Shown here piece by piece: positions 1 through 5,483 of a stretch of DNA of 5,908 nt; position 1 is the stretch's first letter, and each line of letters starts with the position of its first letter. This DNA comes from an uncultured Cellvibrio sp. (GTDB lineage: Bacteria > Pseudomonadota > Gammaproteobacteria > Pseudomonadales > Cellvibrionaceae): positions 1-5,908 of the forward strand of contig CAMLRI010000157.1 of assembly GCA_946482385.1 (NCBI GenBank), given 5' to 3'. The position numbers were made by a program, and so were the translations under genes. The notes below the pieces were generated by a model. It made no database searches. It saw only the letters and a list, made by a program, of their open reading frames with translations, and was not told the origin of the DNA.

Positions 1-1
1 A

Positions 2-400
2 CAAATTGATCAGCCTAAAGAAATCAGCACCAGCGAGAAATTTGGCCCTTACACCCTGCATTACACTGTATTCAATTCCAGCCATGTACCTGCCAAGGTT
101 GCGGAAACCTACCAGTTGGTGCGCGGCCGCGACCGCGCGCTGGTGAATATCAGCCTGACCAAAACCGAAAATGGTGTTACCAGCTTGGGTTTGCCGGTGC
201 AGGTAACGGGCAAGGTTAAAAATTTAATGCAGCAAAGCCAAACTTTAAAATTTATTGAAATCCGCGAAGGCGAGGCCACTTATTATTTGGCCCCCTTGGT
301 GTTTACCAATGAAGAGGTGCTGCATTTTGACGTGCAGGTGGTAGTGGCTGAGCGGGCCCCCATGACGGTGAAATTTAATCGCACTCTTTATACAGATTGA
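2..400 (+). CDS. DUF4426 domain-containing protein, 3' part (5' end outside window)
   Basis: This is the C-terminal part of a small protein of the DUF4426 family, whose function is unknown. The reading frame is open from base 2 to the TGA at 398-400, giving 132 visible residues. Family-like stretches are FGPYTLHYTVFNS near the start and the RDRALVNISL segment about 45 residues in. The remainder alternates beta-strand-like segments and ends in a hydrophobic/basic tail (VKFNRTLYTD). Members are usually about 140-150 residues with an N-terminal signal peptide, so probably only the leader and a few residues are missing. From knowledge of related genomes, this gene commonly sits between metX/metW and rdgB-hemW, and rdgB follows here on the same strand. 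An internal GTG at 116 could be mistaken for a start, but conserved sequence continues upstream of it. Confidence 0.8.
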   Translation, partial: QIDQPKEISTSEKFGPYTLHYTVFNSSHVPAKVAETYQLVRGRDRALVNISLTKTENGVTSLGLPVQVTGKVKNLMQQSQTLKFIEIREGEATYYLAPLVFTNEEVLHFDVQVVVAERAPMTVKFNRTLYTD

Positions 401-425
401 TGTGTGGCACTTATTGGGTTTGACG

Positions 426-516
426 TGGGGTAAAGGGTTTCGAAACCTTCGCGTCAGGGAGGACGCGAAGGAGCTACATGGATGTATTCACTGCGTTTTC
501 GAAACCCTTTACCCCA
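426..516. repeat. Nested palindromic intergenic repeat (REP/MITE-like)
   Basis: A perfect 20-bp inverted repeat, 426-445 against 497-516, encloses a second perfect 10-bp inverted repeat, 446-455 against 462-471, with a 6-base loop. The inner hairpin starts at the base immediately after the outer left arm. A 25-base unpaired stretch (472-496) lies between the inner hairpin and the outer right arm. Each outer arm also contains the short palindrome TTTCGAAA. No transposase is encoded. The architecture suggests a dispersed, non-coding REP- or MITE-like element or a structured RNA. That it is dispersed is inference; only one copy is in the window, and no convincing target duplication is seen at its edges. 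It could also help terminate the upstream DUF4426 transcript, although no T-tract follows. Confidence 0.75.
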
Positions 517-561
517 TGGCAAACCGCTACGAAGTGCGTTGGGTAAATCAGCTATCGAGCT

Positions 562-590
562 AAGGCGCCTGAGGGCGCCTTTTGTTTCTG
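562..590 (+). terminator. Rho-independent terminator before rdgB
   Basis: An 8-bp perfect GC-rich stem (562-569 against 574-581) with a 4-base loop is followed by a T-rich tail (tttgtttctg). It lies downstream of the DUF4426 gene and the palindromic repeat, 24 bases before the rdgB start. It probably ends transcription from the left, implying that rdgB has its own promoter or depends on read-through. I see no clear sigma70 promoter between it and rdgB. Confidence 0.65.
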
Positions 591-613
591 TTAATAAATT
601 CCAGGTGTTAAGC

Positions 614-1234
614 ATGCATAAAATTGTGTTGGCCAGTGGCAACCAAGGCAAACTGCGCGAATTTCAGGATTTGCTCGGCGGCTGTGGTTTTGCGGTGGTA
701 CCGCAATCGGATTTTTTTAGCGAGAGCGCCGCAGAAACCGGGCTGACCTTTGTGGAAAATGCCATTATCAAAGCGCGTTATGCCTGCGCCAAAACCGGCC
801 TGCCGGCGCTGGCCGATGATTCAGGTATCGAAGTGGATGCGCTCAATGGCCGCCCTGGTATCTACTCGGCGCGCTACGCCGGTGAAGCGGCACAGGATGC
901 CGACAATAATGCCAAACTCTTGCAGGAGTTAACCGGCATTCCCAGCGAAAAGCGCACGGCGCGCTATCACGCGGTATTGGCGTTTATGCGCCACGCCGAA
1001 GACCCAACGCCCATTTTGTGCCACGGCACCTGGGAGGGCATTATCCTGCAGGAAGCGCGCGGCCAGGGCGGTTTTGGTTACGACCCTTTATTTTTTGTGC
1101 CCAGTCACGGCTGCGCCTCGGCAGAATTGGCCAAAGAGGAAAAAAACCGCATCAGTCATCGCGCCAAAGCCATGCAGGAATTACTGCAAAAATTATCTGC
1201 CCTGAGCAGCGCTCAACAAGGTGCCGGTAACTAA
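614..1234 (+). CDS. rdgB: RdgB/HAM1 family XTP/dITP pyrophosphatase
   Basis: This is a cytosolic nucleotide-pool cleaning enzyme. It hydrolyses non-canonical purine triphosphates (dITP, ITP, XTP) to the monophosphate and pyrophosphate, keeping them out of DNA and RNA. The 206-residue product matches the family length of about 200. Visible motifs are the N-terminal SGNQGKLREF (8-17, substrate loop), FVENAIIKAR (46-55), ALADDSGIEVDAL (65-77, with the catalytic Asp at about 69), GRPGIYSARYAG (79-90), GGFGYDPLF (152-160) and SHRAKA (181-186). I chose ATG 614 because the family begins exactly with this M-x-K-I-V-L-A-S-G-N pattern and an AGGTG lies 6 bases upstream. The frame is open back to an ATG at 482, but that 44-residue extension would be translated from the palindromic repeat and terminator and is not family sequence. 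hemW starts 2 bases after its stop codon. Confidence 0.96.
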   Translation: MHKIVLASGNQGKLREFQDLLGGCGFAVVPQSDFFSESAAETGLTFVENAIIKARYACAKTGLPALADDSGIEVDALNGRPGIYSARYAGEAAQDADNNAKLLQELTGIPSEKRTARYHAVLAFMRHAEDPTPILCHGTWEGIILQEARGQGGFGYDPLFFVPSHGCASAELAKEEKNRISHRAKAMQELLQKLSALSSAQQGAGN

Positions 1235-1235
1235 A

Positions 1236-2426
1236 ATGTCGCTACAACTGCCACCGCTGGCGCTTTATATCCATGTGCCCTGGTGCATTCGCAAATGCCC
1301 CTATTGCGATTTTAATTCCCACCAAGCTAACGATGATCTGCCCGAAGCGGATTATGTACGCGCCCTGCGTTTTGATTTGCAGCAGGACCAGGTGCTGGCT
1401 CAGGGGCGCAAGCTCACCAGTATTTTTTTGGGCGGCGGCACACCGAGTATGTTGTCGGCTGCTGCCATTGGCCAAATATTGCAAGATGCAGAAGCGATTG
1501 TCGGTTTTGAGCCAGATATAGAAATTACCCTGGAGGCCAACCCCGGCACCTTTGAGCAGGAAAAATTTTCCGGCTTTCGCGCGGCGGGGGTCAACCGCCT
1601 CTCCATTGGTATCCAAAGTTTTAACGACCAGCAATTAAAATTGCTGGGCCGCGTGCACGGGCGCGATGAAGCGCTGCGCGCAGTGGGCGTGGCGCGAAAA
1701 GCAGGCTTCGACAATATCAACCTGGATTTAATGCACGGTTTGCCGGAGCAATCGGTTGATGCTGCCAAAGCGGATTTGCAGCAGGCAATCGACCTGGCGC
1801 CCGAGCATCTCTCCTGGTATCAACTGACCATCGAACAAAACACCGCGTTTTATTCTGCACCGCCGGTGTTGCCCGAAGAGGAAATCCTCGCCGATATTCA
1901 GGATGCCGGCATTGAATTGTTAGCGGCAGCTGGCTATGAACAATATGAAATTTCTGCTTATGCGCGCCATAAAAAGCGCGCGCGCCACAATCTCAATTAT
2001 TGGGAGTTTGGTGATTATTTGGGTATAGGCGCGGGCGCCCACGGCAAAATTACTTTGCCGGCGAGCAATAACATATTGCGCCTGTGGAAAACCCGTTTGC
2101 CCAAGCATTATCTGGAGGCGGCCAGTTCACAAAAAATTTCAACCAACCTGGGCGGCCACCAAAATGTATTTGGCGGCGGCAGTGATTTGTTGCTGCCCGA
2201 AGCCCTGCCGCTGGAGTTTATGATGAACGCCCTGCGCTTGAATGACGGTGTGCCCAAGGCGTATTTCCAGCAGCGCACCGGCCAGGATTGGTCGTTGTTG
2301 GCAGATACTTGGGGCCAGTTGCTGGGTCAAGGGTTGGTGGAAGAGGTGGCTGGCTATATAAGGCCAAGCCCACTGGGGCGGCGGTTTTTAAACCGGGTGT
2401 TGCAGGCTTTTATTGCCAGTGAATAA
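1236..2426 (+). CDS. hemW: HemW, radical SAM haem chaperone (HemN-like)
   Basis: This radical-SAM family protein binds haem and is thought to deliver it to target proteins. It is often misannotated as oxygen-independent coproporphyrinogen III oxidase. The product is 396 residues, against about 380 in E. coli. The [4Fe-4S]/SAM motif C-x3-C-x2-C is at C17, C21 and C24, in VPWCIRKCPYCDFNSH. The residue after the next position is Phe (CDF), where true HemN has a further Cys. Other conserved segments are IFLGGGTPSML (63-73), ITLEANPGT (97-105), NRLSIGIQSFN (120-130), NLDLMHGLPEQ (162-172) and the HemW-typical HNLNYWEFGDYLGIGAGAHG (251-270). The ATG at 1236 was preferred over an in-frame GTG at 1221 inside rdgB because homologues begin close to it. 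AAGGTG at 1217-1222 is the best ribosome site but sits 13 bases away, so translational coupling to rdgB is likely. Transcription ends at the hairpin just downstream. Confidence 0.95.
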   Translation: MSLQLPPLALYIHVPWCIRKCPYCDFNSHQANDDLPEADYVRALRFDLQQDQVLAQGRKLTSIFLGGGTPSMLSAAAIGQILQDAEAIVGFEPDIEITLEANPGTFEQEKFSGFRAAGVNRLSIGIQSFNDQQLKLLGRVHGRDEALRAVGVARKAGFDNINLDLMHGLPEQSVDAAKADLQQAIDLAPEHLSWYQLTIEQNTAFYSAPPVLPEEEILADIQDAGIELLAAAGYEQYEISAYARHKKRARHNLNYWEFGDYLGIGAGAHGKITLPASNNILRLWKTRLPKHYLEAASSQKISTNLGGHQNVFGGGSDLLLPEALPLEFMMNALRLNDGVPKAYFQQRTGQDWSLLADTWGQLLGQGLVEEVAGYIRPSPLGRRFLNRVLQAFIASE

Positions 2427-2427
2427 T

Positions 2428-2459
2428 AAAAAACCCGCTGTGACTGCAGCGGGTTTTTT
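2428..2459. terminator. Bidirectional rho-independent terminator between hemW and crc-like gene
   Basis: A perfect 13-bp stem (2428-2440 against 2447-2459) with a 6-base loop is flanked by an A-run at 2428-2433 and a T-run at 2454-2459. It therefore reads as an intrinsic terminator on both strands. It starts one base after the hemW stop and 28 bases beyond the crc-like stop, and should end both convergent transcripts. Confidence 0.92.
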
Positions 2460-2486
2460 GTTGGTCTGTACCTTCGATGACGATAG

Positions 2487-3257
2487 TTACAGCTCTATGT
2501 CGTAATCAATAATCACCGGCATATGGCTGGAAAACTGCTGGGTTTTGTAAATAGTGGCGTATTCCACTTTATGGCCCAGGCTGTTGGATACCACTTGGAA
2601 ATCGGTGCGCCAGCCATCGCCCTCGCCCTTGGTGCCGCTTGGCCACCAGCTGTACTCGTCGGCGTCTTTGTTGACCTTGCGGAAGGCATCCACATAGCCG
2701 ATTTGATTGAACAATTGGCTCAGCCATTGGCGCTCGTGGGGCAAAAAGCCGGAATTGTGCTGGTTGGCGGTGCTGTTGCTCACGTCCTTGGGGGTGTGGG
2801 CCATCTGCCAGTTGCCACAGAAAATATATTCGCGGCGCTTGCGGGTGATCTTGTCCAAATGGGCTTGGAAATCGTCAAAGAATTTGATTTTGACTTCCTG
2901 GGATTCCAGTTCGGAACTGGCGCTGGGCGCAAGCAGCGAGCCGACGCTCAACTGTTCAAAATCCACCTGCAAGTAGCGGCCTTCCATATCCACACCCGAG
3001 GCAAAGCCCAGGCCGTAGATTAATGCCTTGGGTTGCAGGCGGGTATAAATCGCCACACCGTTGTAGTGCTTGGTGCCGGAATCGAAGAAATAGGCGTTGT
3101 AACCCTTGAGTTGAAATTCGGGTTTTTCCAGTTCGCGCTCAAGGGCGCGGAGGTCTTGCAGGCAAATGAAATCTGCATCCTGACTGGCGAGCCATGTAAA
3201 TAGGCCGCGCTGCGCCGCTTGAAAAATACCATCGACGCTAAGACTGATAACTCTCAT
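2487..3257 (-). CDS. crc: Crc-like protein: ExoIII/EEP-fold with altered catalytic residues
   Basis: The 256-residue product belongs to the endonuclease/exonuclease/phosphatase superfamily and resembles Pseudomonas Crc, the catabolite repression control protein that acts with Hfq to block translation of target mRNAs. Crc-like segments are MRVISLSVDGIFQAAQRGLF (1-20), ICLQDLRA (31-38), GVAIYTRLQPKA (67-78), GRYLQVDF (93-100), RKRREYIFCG (139-148), GFLPHERQWL (170-179) and EYSWWP (201-206). Compared with E. coli ExoIII, the N7 position is Ser, the metal-binding Glu34 is Asp35 and the D-x-N catalytic pair is N149-W-Q151. The Asp and His near the C-terminus are kept (D219, H245). Nuclease activity is therefore doubtful, as known for Crc. 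The gene is divergent from pyrE, as I recall for crc in Pseudomonas. The ATG at 3257 has an AAGGGG site 5 bases upstream. A catalytic exonuclease III remains the alternative; automated annotation may call it that. Confidence 0.8.
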   Translation of the reverse strand: MRVISLSVDGIFQAAQRGLFTWLASQDADFICLQDLRALERELEKPEFQLKGYNAYFFDSGTKHYNGVAIYTRLQPKALIYGLGFASGVDMEGRYLQVDFEQLSVGSLLAPSASSELESQEVKIKFFDDFQAHLDKITRKRREYIFCGNWQMAHTPKDVSNSTANQHNSGFLPHERQWLSQLFNQIGYVDAFRKVNKDADEYSWWPSGTKGEGDGWRTDFQVVSNSLGHKVEYATIYKTQQFSSHMPVIIDYDIEL

Positions 3258-3262
3258 GTTAG

Positions 3263-3268
3263 CCCCTT
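3263..3268 (-). promoter_or_regulatory. Ribosome binding site of crc-like gene
   Basis: AAGGGG on the minus strand lies 5 bases before the ATG at 3257. No competing start lies nearby in frame, so it fixes the crc-like start. Confidence 0.6.
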
Positions 3269-3283
3269 GATTATGGACTGTGT

Positions 3284-3312
3284 ATCATACCCGAGCCGAG
3301 TGTGATTGTGTT
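3284..3312 (-). promoter_or_regulatory. Possible sigma70 promoter of crc-like gene
   Basis: On the minus strand, TATGAT (3289-3284) is a 5/6 match to the -10 consensus. With a 17-base spacer the -35 position reads AACACA (3312-3307), only 3/6. This would give a 5' leader of about 20 bases before the ATG at 3257. The call rests mainly on the -10 box and its position in the divergent gap. Confidence 0.4.
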
Positions 3313-3364
3313 ACCGTTACTGCCGGGTTTTTTGTGGTAGGCGTTACGATTTTTCACATCCTTA

Positions 3365-3434
3365 CATTTGGCGGCATGGCTTCCGCCAAATGGCAGCCGG
3401 GTACATGGCCCGGCTGCCTTCTTGTTATTCTTTG
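3365..3434 (+). promoter_or_regulatory. pyrE leader: tandem hairpins, possible attenuator
   Basis: Two perfect 10-bp stems lie back to back in the pyrE leader. The first is 3365-3374 against 3383-3392 with an 8-base loop. The second is 3392-3401 against 3409-3418 with a 7-base loop. They share base 3392. The second stem is GC-rich and is followed by a T-rich run (3419-3434), so it resembles an intrinsic terminator placed about 35 bases before the pyrE ATG. In E. coli, pyrE is controlled by UTP-sensitive attenuation at a terminator before the gene, so a similar role is plausible here. The sequence shows only the hairpins; regulation is inference. I could not identify a convincing promoter for pyrE in 3258-3364. 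Confidence 0.55.
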
Positions 3435-3469
3435 TGATGATAAAACTAGTTCATTTGCAGGAAGTTTGC

Positions 3470-4117
3470 ATGGAAAAGTACCAATCCGATTTTATTCAGC
3501 TGGCGCTTAAGCACAAAGCCTTATGCTTTGGCGAGTATGTGCTTAAATCTGGCCGCACCAGCCCCTACTTTTTTAATGCAGGCCGCTTTCAAACCGGCAG
3601 TGCCCTGGCGGAACTGGGGCGCCATTATGCGGCGGCGATCACGGCCGCTGGCGTGGATTTCGATATAGTCTTCGGCCCGGCCTATAAGGGGATTCCTCTG
3701 GCCGCCACTACGGCCATAGCCCTGGCCGACCAGCATGGCCGCGACCTGCCCTATTGCTACAACCGCAAGGAGGCCAAGGATCACGGCGAAGGCGGCACCC
3801 TGGTGGGCGCGCCCTTGCAGGGCAAGGTGCTGATTGTCGACGATGTGATTACCGCTGGTACCGCTGTGCGCGAGGTGATGGGCATTATTGCGGCAGCCGG
3901 CGCCAAACCGGCAGCGGTATTGATAGGTTTGAACCGCCAGGAAAAAGGCCAGGGGGAGCTATCGGCCATCCAGGAAGTGGAGCAGAGCTTTGGGGTGCCG
4001 GTGATTAGCATCATCAACCTCAACCATATTATTCGTTACTTGGAAGACCAACCCGGCCAGCAGTCGCTGGTAGATAGTATCAAGCGCTACCGCGCGGCCT
4101 ATGGTGTCGATCTTTAA
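3470..4117 (+). CDS. pyrE: PyrE, orotate phosphoribosyltransferase
   Basis: This enzyme transfers the phosphoribosyl group of PRPP to orotate, giving OMP and pyrophosphate, in the penultimate step of UMP synthesis in the cytosol. The product is 215 residues (E. coli 213). Diagnostic parts are the orotate-binding [14 protein letters not shown] (25-38), [11 protein letters not shown] (68-78), the flexible catalytic loop [11 protein letters not shown] (99-109, with Lys103 and His105) and the PRPP-binding motif [13 protein letters not shown] (120-132). ATG 3470 gives the canonical N-terminus and has GGAAG 5 bases upstream. The frame is open further upstream to 3368 but would run through the leader hairpins. 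The enzyme works as a dimer in known homologues, with active-site loops shared between subunits. A gene for a secreted protein begins 18 bases after its stop. Leader hairpins upstream suggest attenuation. Confidence 0.97.
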   Translation: MEKYQSDFIQLALKHKALCFGEYVLKSGRTSPYFFNAGRFQTGSALAELGRHYAAAITAAGVDFDIVFGPAYKGIPLAATTAIALADQHGRDLPYCYNRKEAKDHGEGGTLVGAPLQGKVLIVDDVITAGTAVREVMGIIAAAGAKPAAVLIGLNRQEKGQGELSAIQEVEQSFGVPVISIINLNHIIRYLEDQPGQQSLVDSIKRYRAAYGVDL

Positions 4118-4135
4118 GTGTTACTGAAGAGCCTT

Positions 4136-4810
4136 ATGACTGAATTGACCCTATTGCGATTGAAAACCCTGGTGCTGCTGCTGTTGTGCAGCAGCCTGGC
4201 GTTTGGCCAGCCCAAAAATGCCAATACGGAAAAGGTGATATACCGCTACAAAAACGACCAGGGCGTGCTGGTGTTGGATAGCAAAATCCCGCCGGAATTT
4301 GCCCGCAACGGCTACGATGTGCTCTCGCTGTCGGGCAAGTTGCTGAAAACCGTGCCCCCCGCCCTGGCGGGCGAGGCGGCGGAAAAAGCGCGCCAGGCGC
4401 GTTTGGCCAAAGAGGAGCAGGCGCGCATTGATTTGCAGCTGCGCCGCAGTTACAGCCGGGTGGAAGATATAGCCGCCGCCAAGGAGCGCAACCTGCAGAG
4501 CCTGCGCGGCAATATTGATATTTTGCAGGCCAACCTGGCCAGTGCCGGCCAGCGCCTGGTGCAGGCGCAGGAGCGCGCGGCCGGGGTGGAGCGCAGCGGG
4601 CGGGAAGTTCCCGCCGATATGCTGAAAAGCATCAGCGACCTGGAGCAGGAAGAGCGCGATATCCAGCAGCAGATCCAGCAGCGCGAAGCCGAATACCAGC
4701 AGATGTCGGCCAAGTTTGATGCCGATTTACAGCGGTTTATTGAAATCAACGGCTTGCCGCCCCAGGCGGCACCCCGGAATCCAGCTAGCAGCTCCCAGGC
4801 ATCCCCTTAA
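4136..4810 (+). CDS. Exported DUF4124-like protein with coiled coil, function unknown
   Basis: The 224-residue product has no assignable function. Residues 1-24 look like a Sec signal peptide: Arg8 and Lys10 before a Leu-rich core, with probable signal peptidase I cleavage after Ala-Phe-Gly24. Residues 33-62 (VIYRYKNDQGVLVLDSKIPP and following) resemble a DUF4124 domain, a short beta-strand module common in exported proteobacterial proteins. Residues 78-202 are rich in Ala, Glu, Gln and Arg with heptad-like spacing, predicting a long coiled coil. A Pro/Ser/Ala-rich tail closes the protein, so a periplasmic location is expected. ATG 4136 is preferred because GAAGAG lies 5 bases upstream; an in-frame GTG at 4118, abutting the pyrE stop, would add 6 residues. 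It is probably co-transcribed with pyrE. The lipobox cysteine pattern is not good enough for a lipoprotein. The DUF4124 match is by eye. Confidence 0.75.
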   Translation: MTELTLLRLKTLVLLLLCSSLAFGQPKNANTEKVIYRYKNDQGVLVLDSKIPPEFARNGYDVLSLSGKLLKTVPPALAGEAAEKARQARLAKEEQARIDLQLRRSYSRVEDIAAAKERNLQSLRGNIDILQANLASAGQRLVQAQERAAGVERSGREVPADMLKSISDLEQEERDIQQQIQQREAEYQQMSAKFDADLQRFIEINGLPPQAAPRNPASSSQASP

Positions 4811-4817
4811 GCCTGGG
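4794..4817. other. Inverted repeat spanning the overlapping stop codons
   Basis: A 7-bp perfect inverted repeat (4794-4800 against 4811-4817) flanks a 10-base loop holding the shared TTAA, where the DUF4124-like gene (TAA 4808-4810) and slmA (TAA on the minus strand, 4809-4807) end. There is no T-tract on either side, so it would be a weak or factor-assisted terminator at best. Confidence 0.4.
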
Positions 4818-5436
4818 GCGATTCAGCAACCACGCTGGGGGCGGCCTCCAGCAGCCCCTTGGCAATCAGCTGCCACTGCTCCTGCCAGAACTGGGTAGGG
4901 TGGCGCTGGAAGCTGGAGCGGACAAATTCCACCAATTTCCCATCCACCAAGGCGATCATCAGGTTGGCTGCCGCCGCTACCGGCAGCTGCGGGTGCAGGC
5001 CTTCGCGCAGTTCCGCCTCGCGCAGTATCTGCCGCAACTGGGTTTCCAGCCGCTCAAAAAACTGCGCAATGCGCTGGCGCAGCCGCTCGGTCTCGCCGGT
5101 CAGGGCATCGCCGGTGAGCAGCCGGGTGAGGCCCGGATTGCGCTCGGCAAAGGTCAGCAGCAGTATCACCAGGGTTTCGCAGCGCTTGAGGGCAGATTTT
5201 TCCTCGGCCAGGATCACTGTTACCCGCGAGAAAATAGTTTCCTCAATAAACTGGATCAGCCCCTCAAACATCTTGGATTTACTGGGAAAGTGGCGGTAAA
5301 GCGCCGCCTCCGACACCCCGACTTCACGCGCCAGGTTGGCGGTGGTGATGCGCTCGCCGGGGCTGGTTTCCAGCATGCGTGCCAGGCATTCGAGGATCTG
5401 CTGGCGGCGCGGGGTTTTGCCGGTGCTGCTGCTCAT
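4807..5436 (-). CDS. slmA: SlmA, TetR-family nucleoid occlusion factor
   Basis: SlmA binds specific chromosomal sites and, when bound, antagonises FtsZ polymer assembly, preventing septum formation over the nucleoid. The product is 209 residues from the chosen start (E. coli about 198). The N-terminal TetR-type helix-turn-helix is clear: RRQQILECLARMLE (10-23), then TTANLAREVGVSEAALYRHF (31-50), followed by the family-typical SKSKMFEGLIQFIEE. The C-terminal half is helical and fits the dimerisation/FtsZ-binding domain (FAERNPGLTRLLTGDAL, 96-112). Two ATG codons compete. ATG 5442 has GGAAG only 1 base upstream, whereas ATG 5436 has the same GGAAG at a normal 7-base spacing, so I chose 5436; the longer form adds Met-Asp. 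It lies 47 bases after argB on the same strand, probably as one transcript. In E. coli slmA lies next to pyrE; here one gene separates them. Confidence 0.93.
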   Translation of the reverse strand: MSSSTGKTPRRQQILECLARMLETSPGERITTANLAREVGVSEAALYRHFPSKSKMFEGLIQFIEETIFSRVTVILAEEKSALKRCETLVILLLTFAERNPGLTRLLTGDALTGETERLRQRIAQFFERLETQLRQILREAELREGLHPQLPVAAAANLMIALVDGKLVEFVRSSFQRHPTQFWQEQWQLIAKGLLEAAPSVVAESPQA

Positions 5437-5443
5437 ATCCATG

Positions 5444-5448
5444 CTTCC
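5444..5448 (-). promoter_or_regulatory. Ribosome binding site deciding the slmA start
   Basis: GGAAG on the minus strand is 7 bases from the ATG at 5436 but only 1 base from the ATG at 5442. This favours the downstream start codon. Confidence 0.55.
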
Positions 5449-5455
5449 GCAAGGG

Positions 5456-5476
5456 GGCGGCCAGGGCCTGGCCGCC
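5456..5476. other. GC-rich palindrome in the argB-slmA gap
   Basis: A perfect 10-bp inverted repeat (5456-5465 against 5467-5476) is centred on a single base in the short argB-slmA gap. As RNA it would form a strong GC hairpin just upstream of the slmA ribosome site. No T-tract follows on the minus strand, so it is not a standard intrinsic terminator. It could be an mRNA-stability or processing hairpin, or a protein-binding palindrome. Confidence 0.5.
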
Positions 5477-5483
5477 GGTGGTT

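Noticed and set aside
401..540. Target-site duplication around the palindromic repeat
   Set aside because: The flanks share only short chance matches (TTGGGT at 414-419 and 539-544), neither abutting the repeat ends, so no duplication can be claimed.
454..651. 65-residue minus-strand frame over the repeat and terminator
   Set aside because: It is made of the palindrome and terminator sequence plus the start of rdgB in antisense, with no independent support.
1242..1768. Long minus-strand frames opposite the 5' half of hemW
   Set aside because: The plus-strand frame encodes unmistakable HemW motifs; the antisense frames have no ribosome site or motif.
1236..2426. Reading as HemN, oxygen-independent coproporphyrinogen III dehydrogenase
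   Set aside because: Length and the CPYCDF motif, lacking the extra cysteine of true HemN, together with the HNLNYWEFGDYLGIGAGAHG block, fit HemW.
2523..3023. 166-residue open frame on the plus strand opposite the crc-like gene
   Set aside because: It lies wholly antisense to a well-supported protein gene. Its Ala/Val/Gly-rich translation has no recognisable motif and looks like a shadow of codon bias.
3280..3510. 76-codon plus-strand frame across the crc-pyrE gap, overlapping the pyrE start
   Set aside because: It starts with GTG inside the probable crc promoter, has no good ribosome site, contains both leader hairpins and has no motif. Only a regulatory leader role is imaginable.
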